Shown here: one piece after another, positions 13,421-26,060 of the stretch
Layout: each line of letters opens with the position of its first letter
Position numbering within the stretch: the stretch's first letter is position 1
Source of the DNA: Tigriopus japonicus
Lineage: Eukaryota; Arthropoda; Copepoda; Harpacticoida; Harpacticidae
Reading direction: 5' to 3'
Length of the DNA: 64,000 bases
Assembly (NCBI GenBank): GCA_010645155.1
Contig: CM021321.1
Location: 9,658,414-9,722,413 of the forward strand
Program-made: the position numbers and the translations under genes
The notes under the pieces: model-generated
The model's database searches: none
Told to the model about the DNA's origin: nothing
Seen by the model: only the letters and a program-made list of their open reading frames with translations

Positions 13421-14498
13421 TAGGGCCCGGAAAAATATTTGCCAAAAAGTGTCAAAATATCCAATATATATAAAGCCCCAAATATTTGTAAAAAGCCGGA
13501 TATGTAAGATTTAAGAAATATTTTTTTGACACCATCATTTTTTTGTATTTTCGTCCGTGTGCACCGATTTTTCAAAATTTGTTTTTGGTGAATTTAATGC
13601 ATTTGACCGTGGATGGAGGCATACTTTACATGTAATTGATTTGAAAATACGATTTTCAATTTGACTCAATTGGAGTGATTACCGTATGGTTTTACGGACC
13701 TGCTGCCGTCTCTAACTGCTGTTAGCAGTGTAGGCTTCCCCAAAAAATTTCAGTTTTCAAGGGTCAGATTTTCGAAAAATGTTGCATTTATGGGCAATGG
13801 CATGGTTAATGTATGTTGAGAAGTATTGCAAAGTAATTTGAAAACAAATGGAGAAATTGGAAGCCTTCAATCAAACAAATTATTTGTTTTTAGGTTTAGT
13901 TGCCCCAGGAACCGATCTCCTCTGGCCATCTTGTTACTCAAAGTCGGGCATTCCTAATTTCAAAATTCGGAAGAACCCTCTCAACTTATATAGCAAAATT
14001 TTAGATAAAAGCAACGAAACATACTTTTTTGCAAATACAATGTCAAGAATTGTTATTTCAACTTCAATTTGTGCAGATAAGAAAGGCATTGTTGCAATCA
14101 CCAGGCCTAAACCTTCGTTTTAGTTACCTGGCACGCTCATCAGAAACACAGGTCTTCCGAACTTTTTTTCCCGCCAAAAATGATGACGTCACTAGTAATT
14201 GCTGTAATAAATGACGCAGTTTTTTTTTTCGTGTGTTTGACAATAGTTTTGGTTGTGAATGTCTAATCTCAGTACAAATGCATTTTGTAGATTTTTTTGT
14301 ATTTTGGGTTCATTTTGGGTAAGCCTTCTTGAGCATTGGTCATTCATTTATTTTCCTCAATTATGCATGAAATATTTTTCTGACTCAAATTTTCGGGATA
14401 TATTATTATTTTTCCTTGAAACAGCCAAAACATCTAAAAATCGAGGGAACGCGGACAAATACGTATTTTATATTTCAAAAAAAAATTTTCGGGCCCTA
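13421..14498. mobile_element. hAT-like non-autonomous element (1078 bp)
   Basis: The ends are TAGGGCCCGGAAAAAT and the complement of TAGGGCCCGAAAATTT, fitting the YAGRG terminus of hAT elements. Flanking octamers GTTATTAC (13413-13420) and GATATTAC (14499-14506) agree at 7 of 8 positions, as expected for an aged 8-bp target duplication. An alternative right end exists at about 15590 (TCCGCTCCCTA), followed by a perfect GTTATTAC, so the real element could be 2.2 kb. No transposase is recognisable. It carries the R1 repeat at about 13673-14225. Confidence 0.7.
13673..14225 (+). repeat. Interspersed repeat R1, copy 1
   Basis: This is about 550 bp, starting near GGAGTGATTACCGTAT. It includes GGGTCAGATTTTCGAAAAAT, TTGGAAGCCTTCAATCAAAC, GCCCCAGGAACCGATCTCC and CTGGCCATCTTGTTA. 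It recurs inverted at 18141-18662 and as a fragment at 57228-57450. Copy 1 sits wholly inside the hAT-like element at 13421-14498, so it is either that element's interior or a nested insertion. Confidence 0.75.
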
Positions 14499-16576
14499 GA
14501 TATTACATTTAGTAAAATCAAGATTCGCGTTTGTGTTCAGATTTTTGATTTTATACTACAAATTTGATATCAACTAAATACTGGGTTGCTAGCTTTTTCG
14601 GATTTGAAGGTCTTAATTTTGCGAGACATCGTCCTAAAAATAGACATTTCAACTTCATCTTCTTTATGTGATATTAACCATTCGTGAAATTTACGGTTCA
14701 ACTTTGGTTGAAATTAACTTTATACTTCACAATTAAATTTACATTACAAAGGTTTGAATTACGGACAAAAGTTGAAAAATATTTTGCTGTAACTCTAAAA
14801 CTGTATGGTTTAAGATCAGAAGGAATGTACTTGGGATCGTCTGATGAGGTGAGCCATGCTCCCAACATGCTTCCAACCCTGACTTTAAATATATTAGAAG
14901 CCTTTTAAGGCATTACTTTACCAACTTTCATATTGACATCCACTTCGTATTAGTTCACATTCTTATGATGTTTTGTAAGCACTTTAAAAAGACCCAAAAG
15001 GATAGAAATATGAAGTATAATTGAACCGTGAACACCAAATATAAGTAACTTGCTAAATAATGCAGCCATGAATACGAATTCAAAAGGAAATCAAACCCTG
15101 TAGTATTAATAATCAAAACCCAACAAAAAATGGTTTTTGTTTCAAAAATAAAACTGATCAAAACTCTTCCATTTTAAGCCATTATTAGTGAAGGGATATT
15201 TAGTTGGTGAAAACGACAAAAAAGTTAATTTTTGGGTTAGCTTTTTCGAGAATTAGTCAAAAAATGTCAAAGTGGTAGGGAAAAACTTGAAATAGTTGGT
15301 TAAATCTGTGAAAATTCACGATTTGGTGGTGCGTTTTGAACATAAAGAATTTTTTGTGAAAGAATGAATGTTTTTAAGCATATTCTCGTGCCACAGACAA
15401 TAGAATTTCAAAAAGTAAGAAGCACCTAAATTTCAATAGTAAATTTTCCACGAAAAAATACAAGTTTCGAGAAAAATGTGCAAAATAGTTGGAAAAATGG
15501 CTTTGAATCAGGAAATAGTTAGAAATGTCCAAAAAATGTGAGAGTAGTAAAGAATTTAGAATTTTAGTCACAATTCATTTTCCGCTCCCTAGTTATTACA
15601 AATAGATGAAGACAATATTACTATCTTTTCGAAACGAAAAAGGAAACGATATGTCCTCGTTTTTACATTCGTTGCAATAAAATTTGATCGAACCCCCCGA
15701 AAATCACCGAATCTCATTCAATGCCAAATCTGCCCAAACCACTCGTAAGCTACTTTTTACTCGGTTTGGCTCATAAAGTAACACGAATTTGGGGGGAAAA
15801 CTTTTGTTGTAAAGAGGTGCTGACGCAGTTCTTAAAGTCACCCCAAACTTCCAGACTTGTTCTTGTTTTGTGTACTTCCATGGGGTGAGCAAAGGCCATA
15901 GTTCCACTCTATGTGTACGTATAATATGGGAAAGCCTTATTCTTCCTTTTGTTTGTAACATACTGTCCTTTACTGAGAGGGGATGAGAGGAGAAGTAAAC
16001 TATTCCATTTATTAATCCCCCATTAAGTTTATGGCGAGAGCAGATTGAAACAGCACGAGAAGGAAATAACCCTACAAAGAGTTACTGGAACAAGGGACGA
16101 GGGTGGAACCGATTTCTCAACGCCCGGTTCCACATGCAAGCACGATGTTTTTGGGGGTTTGTTTTGGCGTTCGTTTCGACCGATTTATTTGGCAACTAAG
16201 GCCATTTGAACGAGCAAATAGCGAGATATACAAAAATGAATTGGACTCAAGAGGCTTGGTTGGATTGGCCATTAACCACATTTACTGTCATGATTATATA
16301 GACTGCTGGGTTATCCTCCTGATGAACTTGACGATTTCTTGTGTAGCCAATATGAGTTATTAAGTATTTAAACACCTTCGAAGTTAAAGGAGAATTTTGA
16401 GAGTTTTTACTTTATACGATAGGTCAACGGAACTGCAAACAATTGTCGAGCTTCTCCGCGGGTCTAATGTGCAATGGTGCAAATGGGTTTCAAAATGCTC
16501 TAATGAAGCATGAAGCATGATATAATGGGTTATTTATGGAATTAAACTGGACTGACCAGCAGCCATTGGTGCCAAT

Positions 16577-16797
16577 AGGTCGGTTGTTGAGGTAGTTTGG
16601 AAGCATATTTAGAAGCATAGAAGAAGCATAGAAGATGCATGAGATGAAGTTGAACTAACCATGCTCGATCAAGTTTTGCTACATAAGTTGCGATTGAAAA
16701 AAAGCAGCTTTTGTAGTGAACCTTGATCGAGCATGGTTATTTCCCCTCCTCTCACATGCTTCTAGATATGCGTCCAAACGTGCTCAACAACTGACCT
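16577..16797. mobile_element. Foldback MITE, family A, copy 1 (221 bp)
   Basis: The TIRs start AGGTCGGTTGTTGAGGTAG and run almost to the centre (CCATGCTCGATCAAG on one side, CTTGATCGAGCATGG on the other), so a single strand could fold into one long hairpin. The 3-bp direct repeat AAT flanks the element (16574-16576 and 16798-16800). It has no coding capacity. Related copies are at 48933-49502 and 51271-51556. Confidence 0.88.
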
Positions 16798-17893
16798 AAT
16801 ATCTAACCTATTTCTTGAAGACTTCAGAAAACAATTTTGGAGCATTCTCTGCAGCTCTCACGCAAGCCTTTGACGAATTGAAAATTATTTTAATCTTGAA
16901 AATACTCTCTTTTCAAGTCCTAAGTCTATATTTAAGGATTGTCCACATGTAACAGCAAAAATTAGAATTACATGGATACCATTCTTTAGTTATTGCAAGG
17001 GATTTGTCTCTTTTGGAAGTGTTTAAAAATCCAAGAGTTGTCATTTTTGAATGGATATTATTAAGTAATACACAAACTGAGTAAAGGAAGTTTTGAAAGC
17101 ATGGAAAAAACAGGATTGCAATTGCACCCACAAGAACGAAACCAAGCCTTATTTGTAATCGTTTGATTCAGTAACAAAGAAGGTGCAAGGCCGTTTTTTG
17201 TCCCTCATCAGCATATTTGCGTCAGTTAATAGATAGATGTACAAGGGCTTCCAATGAATGCATACGTGACCTTTGTGTTAGCAGTTGTAGCATAGTCGAA
17301 TAACTCCTCCGTTCTCATTAATCCTTCTTTTCTTATCGAATTGGGACAAGGACAAAAAGGGTGGCTTTGCAAGAGTATCTTAATCATCGATTACTTACTT
17401 TGCAGAATCTCATTTCGTGTTTTCTCTGAAAAGCAAAGGAAATTGCCGGACTTTGTTCCCGAAATAGTGGATTTCCCTTTTTGGTCACGATCCCTTAGTC
17501 CCATTTAATCTTGGCCCGCGAATACTACGTGTACATTACATTGAACTTTGTGACATTTTTGTCGTCTCTTTTGAGATTAGTTAAGTGATCGTCTAAAGAT
17601 TTTACCCAAGATCAAAATCCGTTTTTGCAGAAAAATAACTAAGCCATTACCAAAAGAGAGTTTCAAGTGCCATTGTCCTGTGCTTTGGAAACGAAATACG
17701 ACTCTTTACTCAAAAAAATATATTTCTTGCCAGATTATGATCACAAAAATCATGATATCCGTTTTTTTTTCAAACCTCGTAAAAATGAAAATTTCTGTCA
17801 AAAAGGAAAGTTGTATAAGTAGCCTAAAATGTTTTGGTGTCTTAAAGGAATGTAAAATAACTACTGTACCCCTCGGAGAGAAAGTTATTGCAA

Positions 17894-18140
17894 AGGAAAC
17901 GTAGTGTCGTGGTTAGCGCAGTTTCCTCTAGTGAGAGAGATTCCAGGTTCGATTCTCCTCCCCGACCTTTCTCAAGGAAACTTTTAGACGTTAATCCACA
18001 CCCACAGACGGAGAACCATCCTGATATCGGACTTGAAATTGCCTATCGGAAATGATTTGGATGATGTGATGGCTGGCTTCGCTGGCCGGGCGAGGCTCAA
18101 CCCTCCGACCCTAGCCCCTAGCACCAACAATCAAAAAAAA
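17894..18140 (+). mobile_element. tRNA-derived SINE, copy 2
   Basis: An A-box-like TGGTTAGCGCAG lies at 17910-17921 and a B box GGTTCGATTCT at 17946-17956. The same body as copy 1 follows (CGACCTTTCTCAAGGAAAC, CCACACCCACAGACGGAGAA, CTGGCTTCGCTGGCCGGGC, CAACCCTCCGACCCTAG), then an A tail of nine bases. Its tail directly abuts the inverted R1 repeat. Confidence 0.88.
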
Positions 18141-18662
18141 ATGGGAGGAATTAGTAGTGATATCATCATTTTTGGCGGGAAAAAAAGTTCGGCAGACGTG
18201 TGTTTCTAATGAGCGTACAAAGTAGCTAAAACGAAGATTTAGGACTGGTAATTGCAACAATTCCTTTTTCATCTGCACAATTTGAAGTTGGAATAGCAAT
18301 TCTTGACATTTTTTGGCAAAAATATGATTTTTTGCTTTTATCTAAAATTTCGCAACATAAATTGAGATGGTTCTTCCGAACTTTTGAATCAGGAATGCCC
18401 GACATTGAATAACAAGATGGCCAGTGGAGATCGGTTCCCGGGGCAACTATACCTAAAAACAAATAATTTGTTTGATTGAAGGCTTCCAATTTTTCCTTTT
18501 GTTTTTAAATTACTTTGCAATACTCCTCATCATAACTTAACCATGCCGTTGCTCTTAAATGCAATATTTTTCGAAAATCTGACCCTTGAAAACTAAGACA
18601 TTTTTTTGGCAAGCCTTGAGTGCTAACGGCAGCAGGTCTGTAATATGATACGGTAATCACTC
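18141..18662 (-). repeat. Interspersed repeat R1, copy 2 (inverted)
   Basis: The reverse complement matches 13673-14225 from the GGGAGTGATTACCGTAT end to AATGATGATATCACTA. It is bordered on one side by the SINE tail and on the other by TAGTGATGGACCGAAAG, which matches the terminal sequence of the hAT-like element at 28844-29172. Confidence 0.75.
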
Positions 18663-19047
18663 CCATTAGTGATGGACCGAAAGCGCTTTCGGCCCCAATT
18701 TCAGTTTCGGAATCGGTTTTGCTCACAGAAACCAATATAAATTACGATTTTTAGCGTAGTTGGAAAGAACAATTAAAGTCATTTCCCGTCCAAAACCCTC
18801 TCAAGATATATTTTAAACCGGAGTTGAAACTGCCCAAACAAACGTATACGTAGAAGGATTTTTTTTGAAAAACTTCGTTTTCGGTATGTGGTATATTGTC
18901 TACTGTACTCCTCTAAGGCTCAATCATACAGTGTGGTGTGGCAGCGAAAGAAGACCATCCAATCATGCGGATGATCTTTACCTCCTTGCCCATTAAGCTG
19001 AAGACCTTCAAAAATCATTGGATGCCCTCAAAAGGTATTGTACATCC

Positions 19048-19084
19048 TAGAGCACTATAATAAAAATTTCATTATAGTGCTCTA
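19048..19084. repeat. Perfect hairpin, 14-bp stem
   Basis: TAGAGCACTATAAT is followed by a 9-base loop and the exact complement ATTATAGTGCTCTA. It is isolated in the intergenic region and not part of a recognised TIR. It is too short for a typical miRNA precursor. Confidence 0.6.
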
Positions 19085-21642
19085 CGTAGTACTTCCAATA
19101 ATCTTCAAGTAAATGGAGAGAAGTCGAAAGTGTTGGTGGTCCATAGAGAAGATTTGACATTCTCAGCACATCTCATACGGGTCAATGCAAGAACCATTTC
19201 GAAGGTTAGGTTCCTTTACCCCTGTCTTGACCTTGACCACCTTCCAATTTTTCTAGTGCTGCGGGGTTTTCTATCTTACATCCCTCAGATGTACAAATTT
19301 GCATTGCCGATCTTTACTAATGGGTCCATTTCAAAATCTGCTTGGGAATCATTAAGCGTTATGTTCACAAAGTTCTTGAGGAGATATTTGCATCAAACAA
19401 TGTCATTACTCATTTTTTACCCAAACCTACCCTCTTGAAGACTGGCTGAAAAAATTTCATGCCAGCGACTTTCTGCAATCTAATTGAGCAGTAGTTTTGT
19501 AAGTCTACGCCTAACAATGTTTGAGCATCTACCGACATTCCAAATTTCAGATATCATTTCCTCCATTCCCTCGGCTTTTTGGCGATCTTTTCTTTAACAT
19601 AACATAACTTGAACTAAAAAAAAATTTCACGTTTTTTCAACTGACGACTATACATGTATGGTGTGTGGTGAACATTTTCATATCTTTTATCGTATTTTGA
19701 TCAAGATGATGTTTAATACATCGCAAATATATCATTGATGATGGATTATCATTTTCAATGGCTTTTTTTCAATCAGTTTTGTTACATCGAAAAGGAACAA
19801 ATAAACACACCCATTTTACTTCATCAGAATTGAGGCAAAGAAGCTTTCAAATGTTTGCTTTTAAGTTTGTTTTAAGTAGCATTATAAAGTTTTGGCCCGT
19901 ACACTAAAAATAATATTTCAAACGAATATGCGTTAGTACCTTTCAACTTCAAAGTGGTCTCAAAATTCTTTGGAACAAAAGAACGATTTTTACCGCTTGT
20001 AAAACATACCGTGCTCTAAAACCGATTTGATTCCGATTTTACTAAATTCAGCCCGTTTTATAAAAGGATGACGGTTTTGGTTTCGTTTAAGCCATCTTTT
20101 CGATCACTCACCAAATGCAATAAAAATAAATTAGATGCTTTGGACATGACAATTTCTTGCAAATAACAATAGAATTGAACAAGGAGCTTGTAAACTTTTA
20201 AGTGTAAAGAAAAGTGTATACCATAACATGATTGATATTTTTTTCTTTCCCAACGATTATGTTTGTAACACATCAACCCTCCCATTCAATTCTTCGAAGG
20301 TAAAAATTACATGATACAAAACCAGAACCAGGGTTGTTTTGGATTCATCCTTACATGGATCTTTTGGTAATTTGTGAGCCTCAGTTCCGCTCGTTTGCAC
20401 CCAAGATGTATCTGGCCCTGATTTATTACTCACATAATTTTCCAGGGTGTCACCAATTCGATTAAATTCGGTTGAGACCCCCAGAACAAGAGCGAAGCCT
20501 TTCCCATTACTTGCAACCACAAAAAAGTGAAGAGGAAGTAACCATATGCAAAGTTTACCAATCTACTCAGCCATTCTGTTTGAAATCACAAGATAAACTT
20601 TTGTTTCTTCTGGATCTTATACCAAGTCTGGTTCCACATCTTTCTTGCAAAAATATTGAGCCTTTCCATCCTGCAACCACTTTTGGTCTGGACTGAAAGT
20701 AAGGAAGGGTGTGAATACGTAAGGAGCCAAACTGACCCAGGAACAATCCATCAAAAGTGGTTTGTTCCCCCTTCTTCAGCCCCCAAATGTTCCAATGTTC
20801 CAATCTCAGGGAGGCGAGATTGAATGTTTTTTGATGCGTTCCTTCTTTTTCGAAGAGCCAATGAGTGCATAATAGCGGGAGAAAGATCTGATACATGCAC
20901 TTCTGACACTTTGCAAAAGGTCCAATTCTGCAGACTCCGTCCATGACAGCTTGAGCAATCTTGTCTAATGTAAGAATGACAGACGGAGGATTGATTCTAG
21001 GTTTTTGTTCCATGGAAAAAGCTCCTCTAGGAGGAGCCTAAGGTACTTTTTCAGTAACACACTTTGTGCTCTTCCTAACTCGGAAAGAATGAATGTGTCT
21101 TACAGACTCTGGAAAGAAGGATCAAATTTTGGCACAAAGATGAAGGTCAGAGTTATCTGTGTGGAGGTGTGTTTGTTTTTGAAATTGCTTGAGAAACGCT
21201 GATAACAAAGGTGTCTTGAAGCTGGAAAAGGCGATGGTCTAATGTTTTTGGAAGTTCAAAAAAAATCTCTTCCCATTTTTCAATCAAAATGGGGTGTTAA
21301 ATTCTGGAAATCGTGTTTGCTTCATTTTTCCAAAAGCAGGGTGGAAAAAGTTCTTCAATCTCCTGAACTCTTGAAAGAAATGTATTGGGAGCCTACATTC
21401 TTTCTGTTTTATGTATTTTGTAACAGTGCTCTTTGTTTTCAATATTTTGGTTGCATTATTTTGCAATCAACAGCTTTTTAAGTTATTTGATTGGATCGCA
21501 TTATCGATTCAAGCTTGACCTATAGCACCTGATTTGCATTTTCTCTAGCATTAGGATTTCCCCTTATATTTTCCCGTTTTTCCGAATTGAAGCAGAAATA
21601 CTTATGAATAAAGTCTGACAATGGAGCCTGCACAACTCTCTT

Positions 21643-21779
21643 TCTTTTCCTAGTTCCCAAAGCTTAGTAAGATGGCGTTTTAGAGGTTGAGAGGTGATTT
21701 TTTTTGATCGAATTACTTTAGATAATAGAACAAATTCGCATTACGCCATCTTACTGAGCATTGTGAACTAGGAAAAGTA
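21643..21779. mobile_element. Small foldback element (about 137 bp)
   Basis: The left arm CTTTTCCTAGTTCCCAAAG continues to AGTAAGATGGCGT. The right arm is its inverse (ACGCCATCTTACTGAGCA continuing to CTAGGAAAAG). The arms of about 35 bp differ at a few positions and flank about 65 bp. The target duplication is unclear. Confidence 0.65.
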
Positions 21780-22708
21780 AATGAGCAGTGGTCCATTGTT
21801 CCTGAATTAGTCAACGAAACTCTGGGGTCCCAAAGGTCTCAAAACTGGAAGATTGTTAGATACAATTTTCGAGTGGCTGCTCTAAAGTTATATTCTTGTA
21901 AGCCAGTAATTTGCATTTCATTTGATCGCTCAAAATTACCCTCAGAAACCTTTCTGAAAATCGTTGGTTGATAATAGTCAAGTAACACTTATGAAATTTG
22001 CTTGTTCAGACGATTTTTTGACACTTATAATGATAGCTCTCATTATTCTCCTTCAAAATATTTATTATCTAAAATCGATTCACTGCATTTGCACAAAGGT
22101 AAAATGAAAAAATGCATCACCCTGTATCGAATTTCGGGCTTGATAGGCGATTTGTCTTAACCCAGAAATATATGATTCGGGAGGGATCTTTGCCGGTGAA
22201 TTCCCCTCAAAGCCCGGAAATGTCCAATTTTGACCCTCCAACTAGCGTGGTCTGTTCCACTCAACCACCCCAATCTCAAGCCCGATGAGGTCATTTTCTT
22301 GAGTACCGCCAACCATATGGTTTGCTCAGGAAAATCGAGCTAGGGTGCAAGTCAAAACCAAGGGCGATTCGCCCAAGAACAGGTTCCTATTTGACGAGGT
22401 TGTTACGGCAAGATTTTCAATTTCAAGGCACCCTTTATTCCAATAGAAATTGGACCATTCCCCTCCTTCTGTGCCTACGTTGACTAAAGCTAGAGGGAGG
22501 TGAGTCAGTTGCATATGAAAAATGAGCAGGAATTCGAAAGGCAGAATACAATATAGGAAAAGAAATGCTCCCCTACTTCCTCCCTCACTTCCCGCTCAAG
22601 TTGAATTGCTTACATTGTTCATTTCTCATCTCAATCTAGCTCCTGTCTGTAGTACATTCCTTGAACCACAACACGTTTCAATTTTCAGGCATGAATAAGA
22701 TCTAGACA

Positions 22709-23027
22709 ATGTATGACAAGGACCCTTTTCAACTTCCCCCTCATCCTCCAACCTCATCCACATCAACAACGGAGCCATCGGAACTTCCACCTCCTCCTCC
22801 ACAAACCAGTCGAAGAGTGAATGGTACCCAACTGGTGGTGAGCGAATCTCGTAGTGGGACCAATACAGCCGCCATGTACCCACAATATCCCACGTGGGGG
22901 ACCAAAACCCATCCCGGTATGGGCATGGTTAGTCCCAATCGGGATCGTGGATCCGGTCGAGGCATGAGTATGACGGGTGGAACCGGAAAGACCAAGTACA
23001 ATTGGCATACCGTGGTCGATGGCCTCA
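22709..23027 (+). CDS. Probable 5' coding exon of the stomatin/MEC-2-like gene (proline-rich N-terminus)
   Basis: The exon follows a good acceptor (CAATTTTCAG at about 22689), so a non-coding 5' exon probably exists upstream. ATG at 22709 opens a 106-codon frame rich in Pro, Ser and Thr (PPHPPTSSTSTTEP, ELPPPPP), then a Gly/Arg/Met-rich part, ending at a strong donor GTGAGT (23028). Disordered N-termini of this sort precede the membrane hairpin in MEC-2/podocin-type stomatins. The next recognised exon (43819) needs phase 0, but this donor gives phase 1. Either a small exon of 3n+2 bases is missing, or the upstream phase-0 donor GTGAGC at 22838 is used. The link to the downstream gene is therefore inferred; the exon could belong to an alternative transcript or another gene. 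Confidence 0.55.
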
Positions 23028-25188
23028 GTGAGTATGATTACTTTGTAGATATGTTACTATGCAAACAAGATAAAAACAATAACCAGCGGATGAAATTACG
23101 CTTGGGCTAGGACTAGAAAAACATAGTGCACATAAAAAAATGAGGAGATAATTGATTGCAGATATCTCAAGTTTGACGGTGCACAAAAGTGACCTCTGAA
23201 AGGGATTACCTAGAGACCCTTAGACAGAGATACGCTGCAAATCTATGAATGCCTGACCAACACGGATCGTCTGTGACGTCATCCAACATGCAAGAAGCAA
23301 AAGATCATGAATAAAGGAAACTTTTTCTTTTAAGAAAAACATCTAAACTATTTTGCTCATTTGGAAGCGCAGTTTGGTCAGTGAAAATCCCCAAGCCTGT
23401 TGCAAACGTGTCTAAAGTATATGCTATGTAAAAAGTGATTTTTTTTATATTATTGGTTAGTTTAAACAAGCACCAATATGTCTCCCACAGTCATGTGATT
23501 GACAACTCAATCTATAAAGAAGAAGTACTCTTGCTTGTTATTGAACTTTGTCAGAATCAGCTGAATGCAGATGCTATGTCTTGACCAATCATCTTCATGA
23601 ACCATCAGCACCATTTCTAAGCCTTCAAGGGCGAGTCTCTATGTAAGGGTCCCTAGGATTACCCCGAGTAATTCTGCAATGAAGTGCTTTATGATGAAGG
23701 TCATAGAGGACGCGATCTGTTAACTACATTAACACTTTCCCTCATTTTGATTATCAAAGCTAACCAAAGACCCTGGAATTCTTTGACAGACTATACAAGT
23801 ACAATTTGTTAGAGGTAGGTGGTGGAAATTTTTGGTCATTGCAAACGAGAGGGTGAGCCTGATTGAACAACTCCTTTGTCACTTCCCGTCTTTGATTATA
23901 ATGAAGAAGATATGGTATCAAAGGATTTAATGATGTTGTGGTGGTTTGAGCTCAGCTTCCAATTAGCATGAGTGAGACCTCACGGTGGTCTCTGATGTTC
24001 CCAGTTGGTTCCGTAGTGTATTGAATGTCACGCGAGCGAAGGTAATTAAAGGTCATAAATCTGGTCTCACAAGAGTCTAAGGCCTCTCGACCCCACAGAC
24101 ACAAAACTCAACCACGGAGTCGCTAAACCACACTGAAAAAAACTAAGTAGTTGCTTATCCTAATTGGAGTTTATTTACAATTCCACTTTTTGTAGAACAA
24201 TTTAGGATTAAAAAGATATTTCATCTCGTAGCTCTCCCTTTTTAGACTACATGACCGATGAAATTCACAAATTGATCAAAGCTCGTGTGGTTAAACACAT
24301 TCAATGAGGATTTTGAAGAGTGTGCGGCCTATTTCTGCATGGTTCAGTAGAAAGGCGAACGAGAATTAAGGTAGACAAGACATGAAATTGTCGAGGGGTT
24401 CAAGGGCATCTGAAATATATGCCCACATTGTTCAGACAGAAAAGGTGATTTATCATGATAAGAGAGGCACCAATGTCATCGCAGAGCGGTTTGGTGAGCA
24501 CTCACACACTCATAAAGAAAGATCCGTCCAAGATCCCCTGGGGGAAAAATGAAAAATGTGCCGTACTCTATTCAGTTCGCCCATTGAAAACCAAGGCAAC
24601 CATATTTGCACATGAAGGGTATATAACCCCTCTTTAACAATCAATTGACAAGAGACGCTATCAGAAAATCGGAAGTTAGCTTGAAAGTAAAATTCGTGAC
24701 CTGACTTTGCTTGACTACAGTCTTTTTTGTATTATTTTTAATTTTACAGGGATTCAACATTTCCTGAGCTTTTGAAATTGATAATCAAAGACCTTTTTTA
24801 ACGATTACTCTGAATTTGAATGGCATTGCCAAATTAAAACCAAGCTGGAAGACACAATTTTGTGTCATTGTAATGAAATGATAATTAAACCGAGGAAACC
24901 TTAATTAACTTGCCTTAATTCAAAGTAAAAAAGTAGTCGAATCTAATCAAAATTTGAAAGCCAGTTTCATTACGGCATTGACACAATCATCTACCTGTCT
25001 CAAAGGTCTGGCAAAGCCTTTTTATCCATCCAAGGATCTCTGGCTGTATTATTCCTCCAAGAATAACGTTGGGGAGATGTGAGGTTTTGTGATTTTCCTC
25101 CCAGACGTTACGTCGTCCTTTTTTTATGTTGTCGAAGAAGAACTCTTTATTCAAGAAACATTAATTCCACACCATAGCTGGATATTTT

Positions 25189-26060
25189 TATGGACATTAA
25201 TCCACACGCACTTTCCTCTTGGAAGGGTGACCATAATTTGCGTATCAAAATTGTGTTTAATGTGACTCACGTTAGTCACACTCATTTCTCGCGAAACAAC
25301 AAAATGTTTCTGATTTCCATATGAGATTGCTTCTGAGTGACCTCTTGGAGGATCTTGAGCATGGATAGAACTACAGACAGTTCAAAAAGTGGCAATAAGC
25401 CAAAAGAGCGTAAGTTAAATAATATATGATTTCATTCATGACACGTTCTTGTATGGTCAGTTAACAGATAACGGAATTTTGGTATTCAAAATATTTAAAA
25501 AAACAGGAAAAGGTCACCTTATGTAGCATGGACAGCCAAGCAGGAAGTTAAGGGAGGATGTTAGGTTTAAAAAGCTTCACTGTTACAGGTTGACAAATTA
25601 GATTAGAAATCTCAAAAGTTCTCGTAGAAATGGAGTGAAAACAATACAAAATGTAAAGGTACTTAGAATGGTTCCAAGAATCATGATTTTAATGCCAGCA
25701 AAAATGAAGAGAAGCCAATGCAGGATCAACCGTATTTAGTTTCCCATTCCTTACTTCCTAAAATTTATACAGTCAGCCTGTAACAGTTAAACTTTTCAAA
25801 CCCAACACCTTAACTTTAGCTCCATGTTTGGCTGTCCATACTACTTCAGGTGTCCCTTTCTTAAAATAGACGACGTAGGTGTGCTAGAGTGAAAGGACGA
25901 CCTTTCCTCTAGGTCTGTTCAAGTAAAAGATAACTGTCACATTTTGTTTTTGTTTCGCTCGAATTGAGTGTGACTAAAGTGGGTCAGATTGAATACAATT
26001 TTGATATGCAAATTATGGCTACCCTTCCGAGAGGAAAGTGCGTGTGGATTAATGTCCATA
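25189..26060. mobile_element. Mutator-like foldback element (872 bp) with 9-bp TSD
   Basis: The termini are TATGGACATTAATCCACACG and its inverse CGTGTGGATTAATGTCCATA. The inverted arms extend over 100 bp (through GGGTGACCATAATTTGC) and resume internally (CATGGACAGCCAAGCA at about 25530 against TGTTTGGCTGTCCATA at about 25835), so most of the element folds back. A perfect 9-bp direct repeat GGATATTTT flanks it (25180-25188 and 26061-26069). Long TIRs plus a 9-bp duplication are the Mutator signature. No transposase is seen. Confidence 0.85.

Larger units (their letters stand above)
10365..22708. other. Intergenic region between EXOC8 and the stomatin-like gene
   Basis: No gene is recognised in these 12 kb. 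It holds a TIR element with hAT-like ends (13421-14498), a foldback MITE (16577-16797), a SINE (17894-18140), a second inverted copy of repeat R1 (18141-18662), a hairpin (19048-19084) and a small foldback element (21643-21779). The stretches 10500-13200 and 20500-21000 are less A/T-rich and not obviously repetitive. They contain open frames of 80-150 codons on both strands, but nothing resembling a known family. Confidence 0.6.

Noticed and set aside
17894..17970. Possible functional tRNA gene
   Set aside because: Pol III boxes are present, but a cloverleaf with anticodon and acceptor stem cannot be formed convincingly, and the body and A tail repeat at a second locus. It is a SINE head.
20399..20520. 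Minus-strand stretch NGKGFALVLGVSTEFNRIG with a donor-like GTGAGT, resembling the GKGxVxxxGxxTEIGxI segment of P-type ATPases
   Set aside because: Only about 20 residues resemble the family, and no other ATPase exon or the DKTGT motif was found nearby on the minus strand. It is most likely chance or a fossil fragment.
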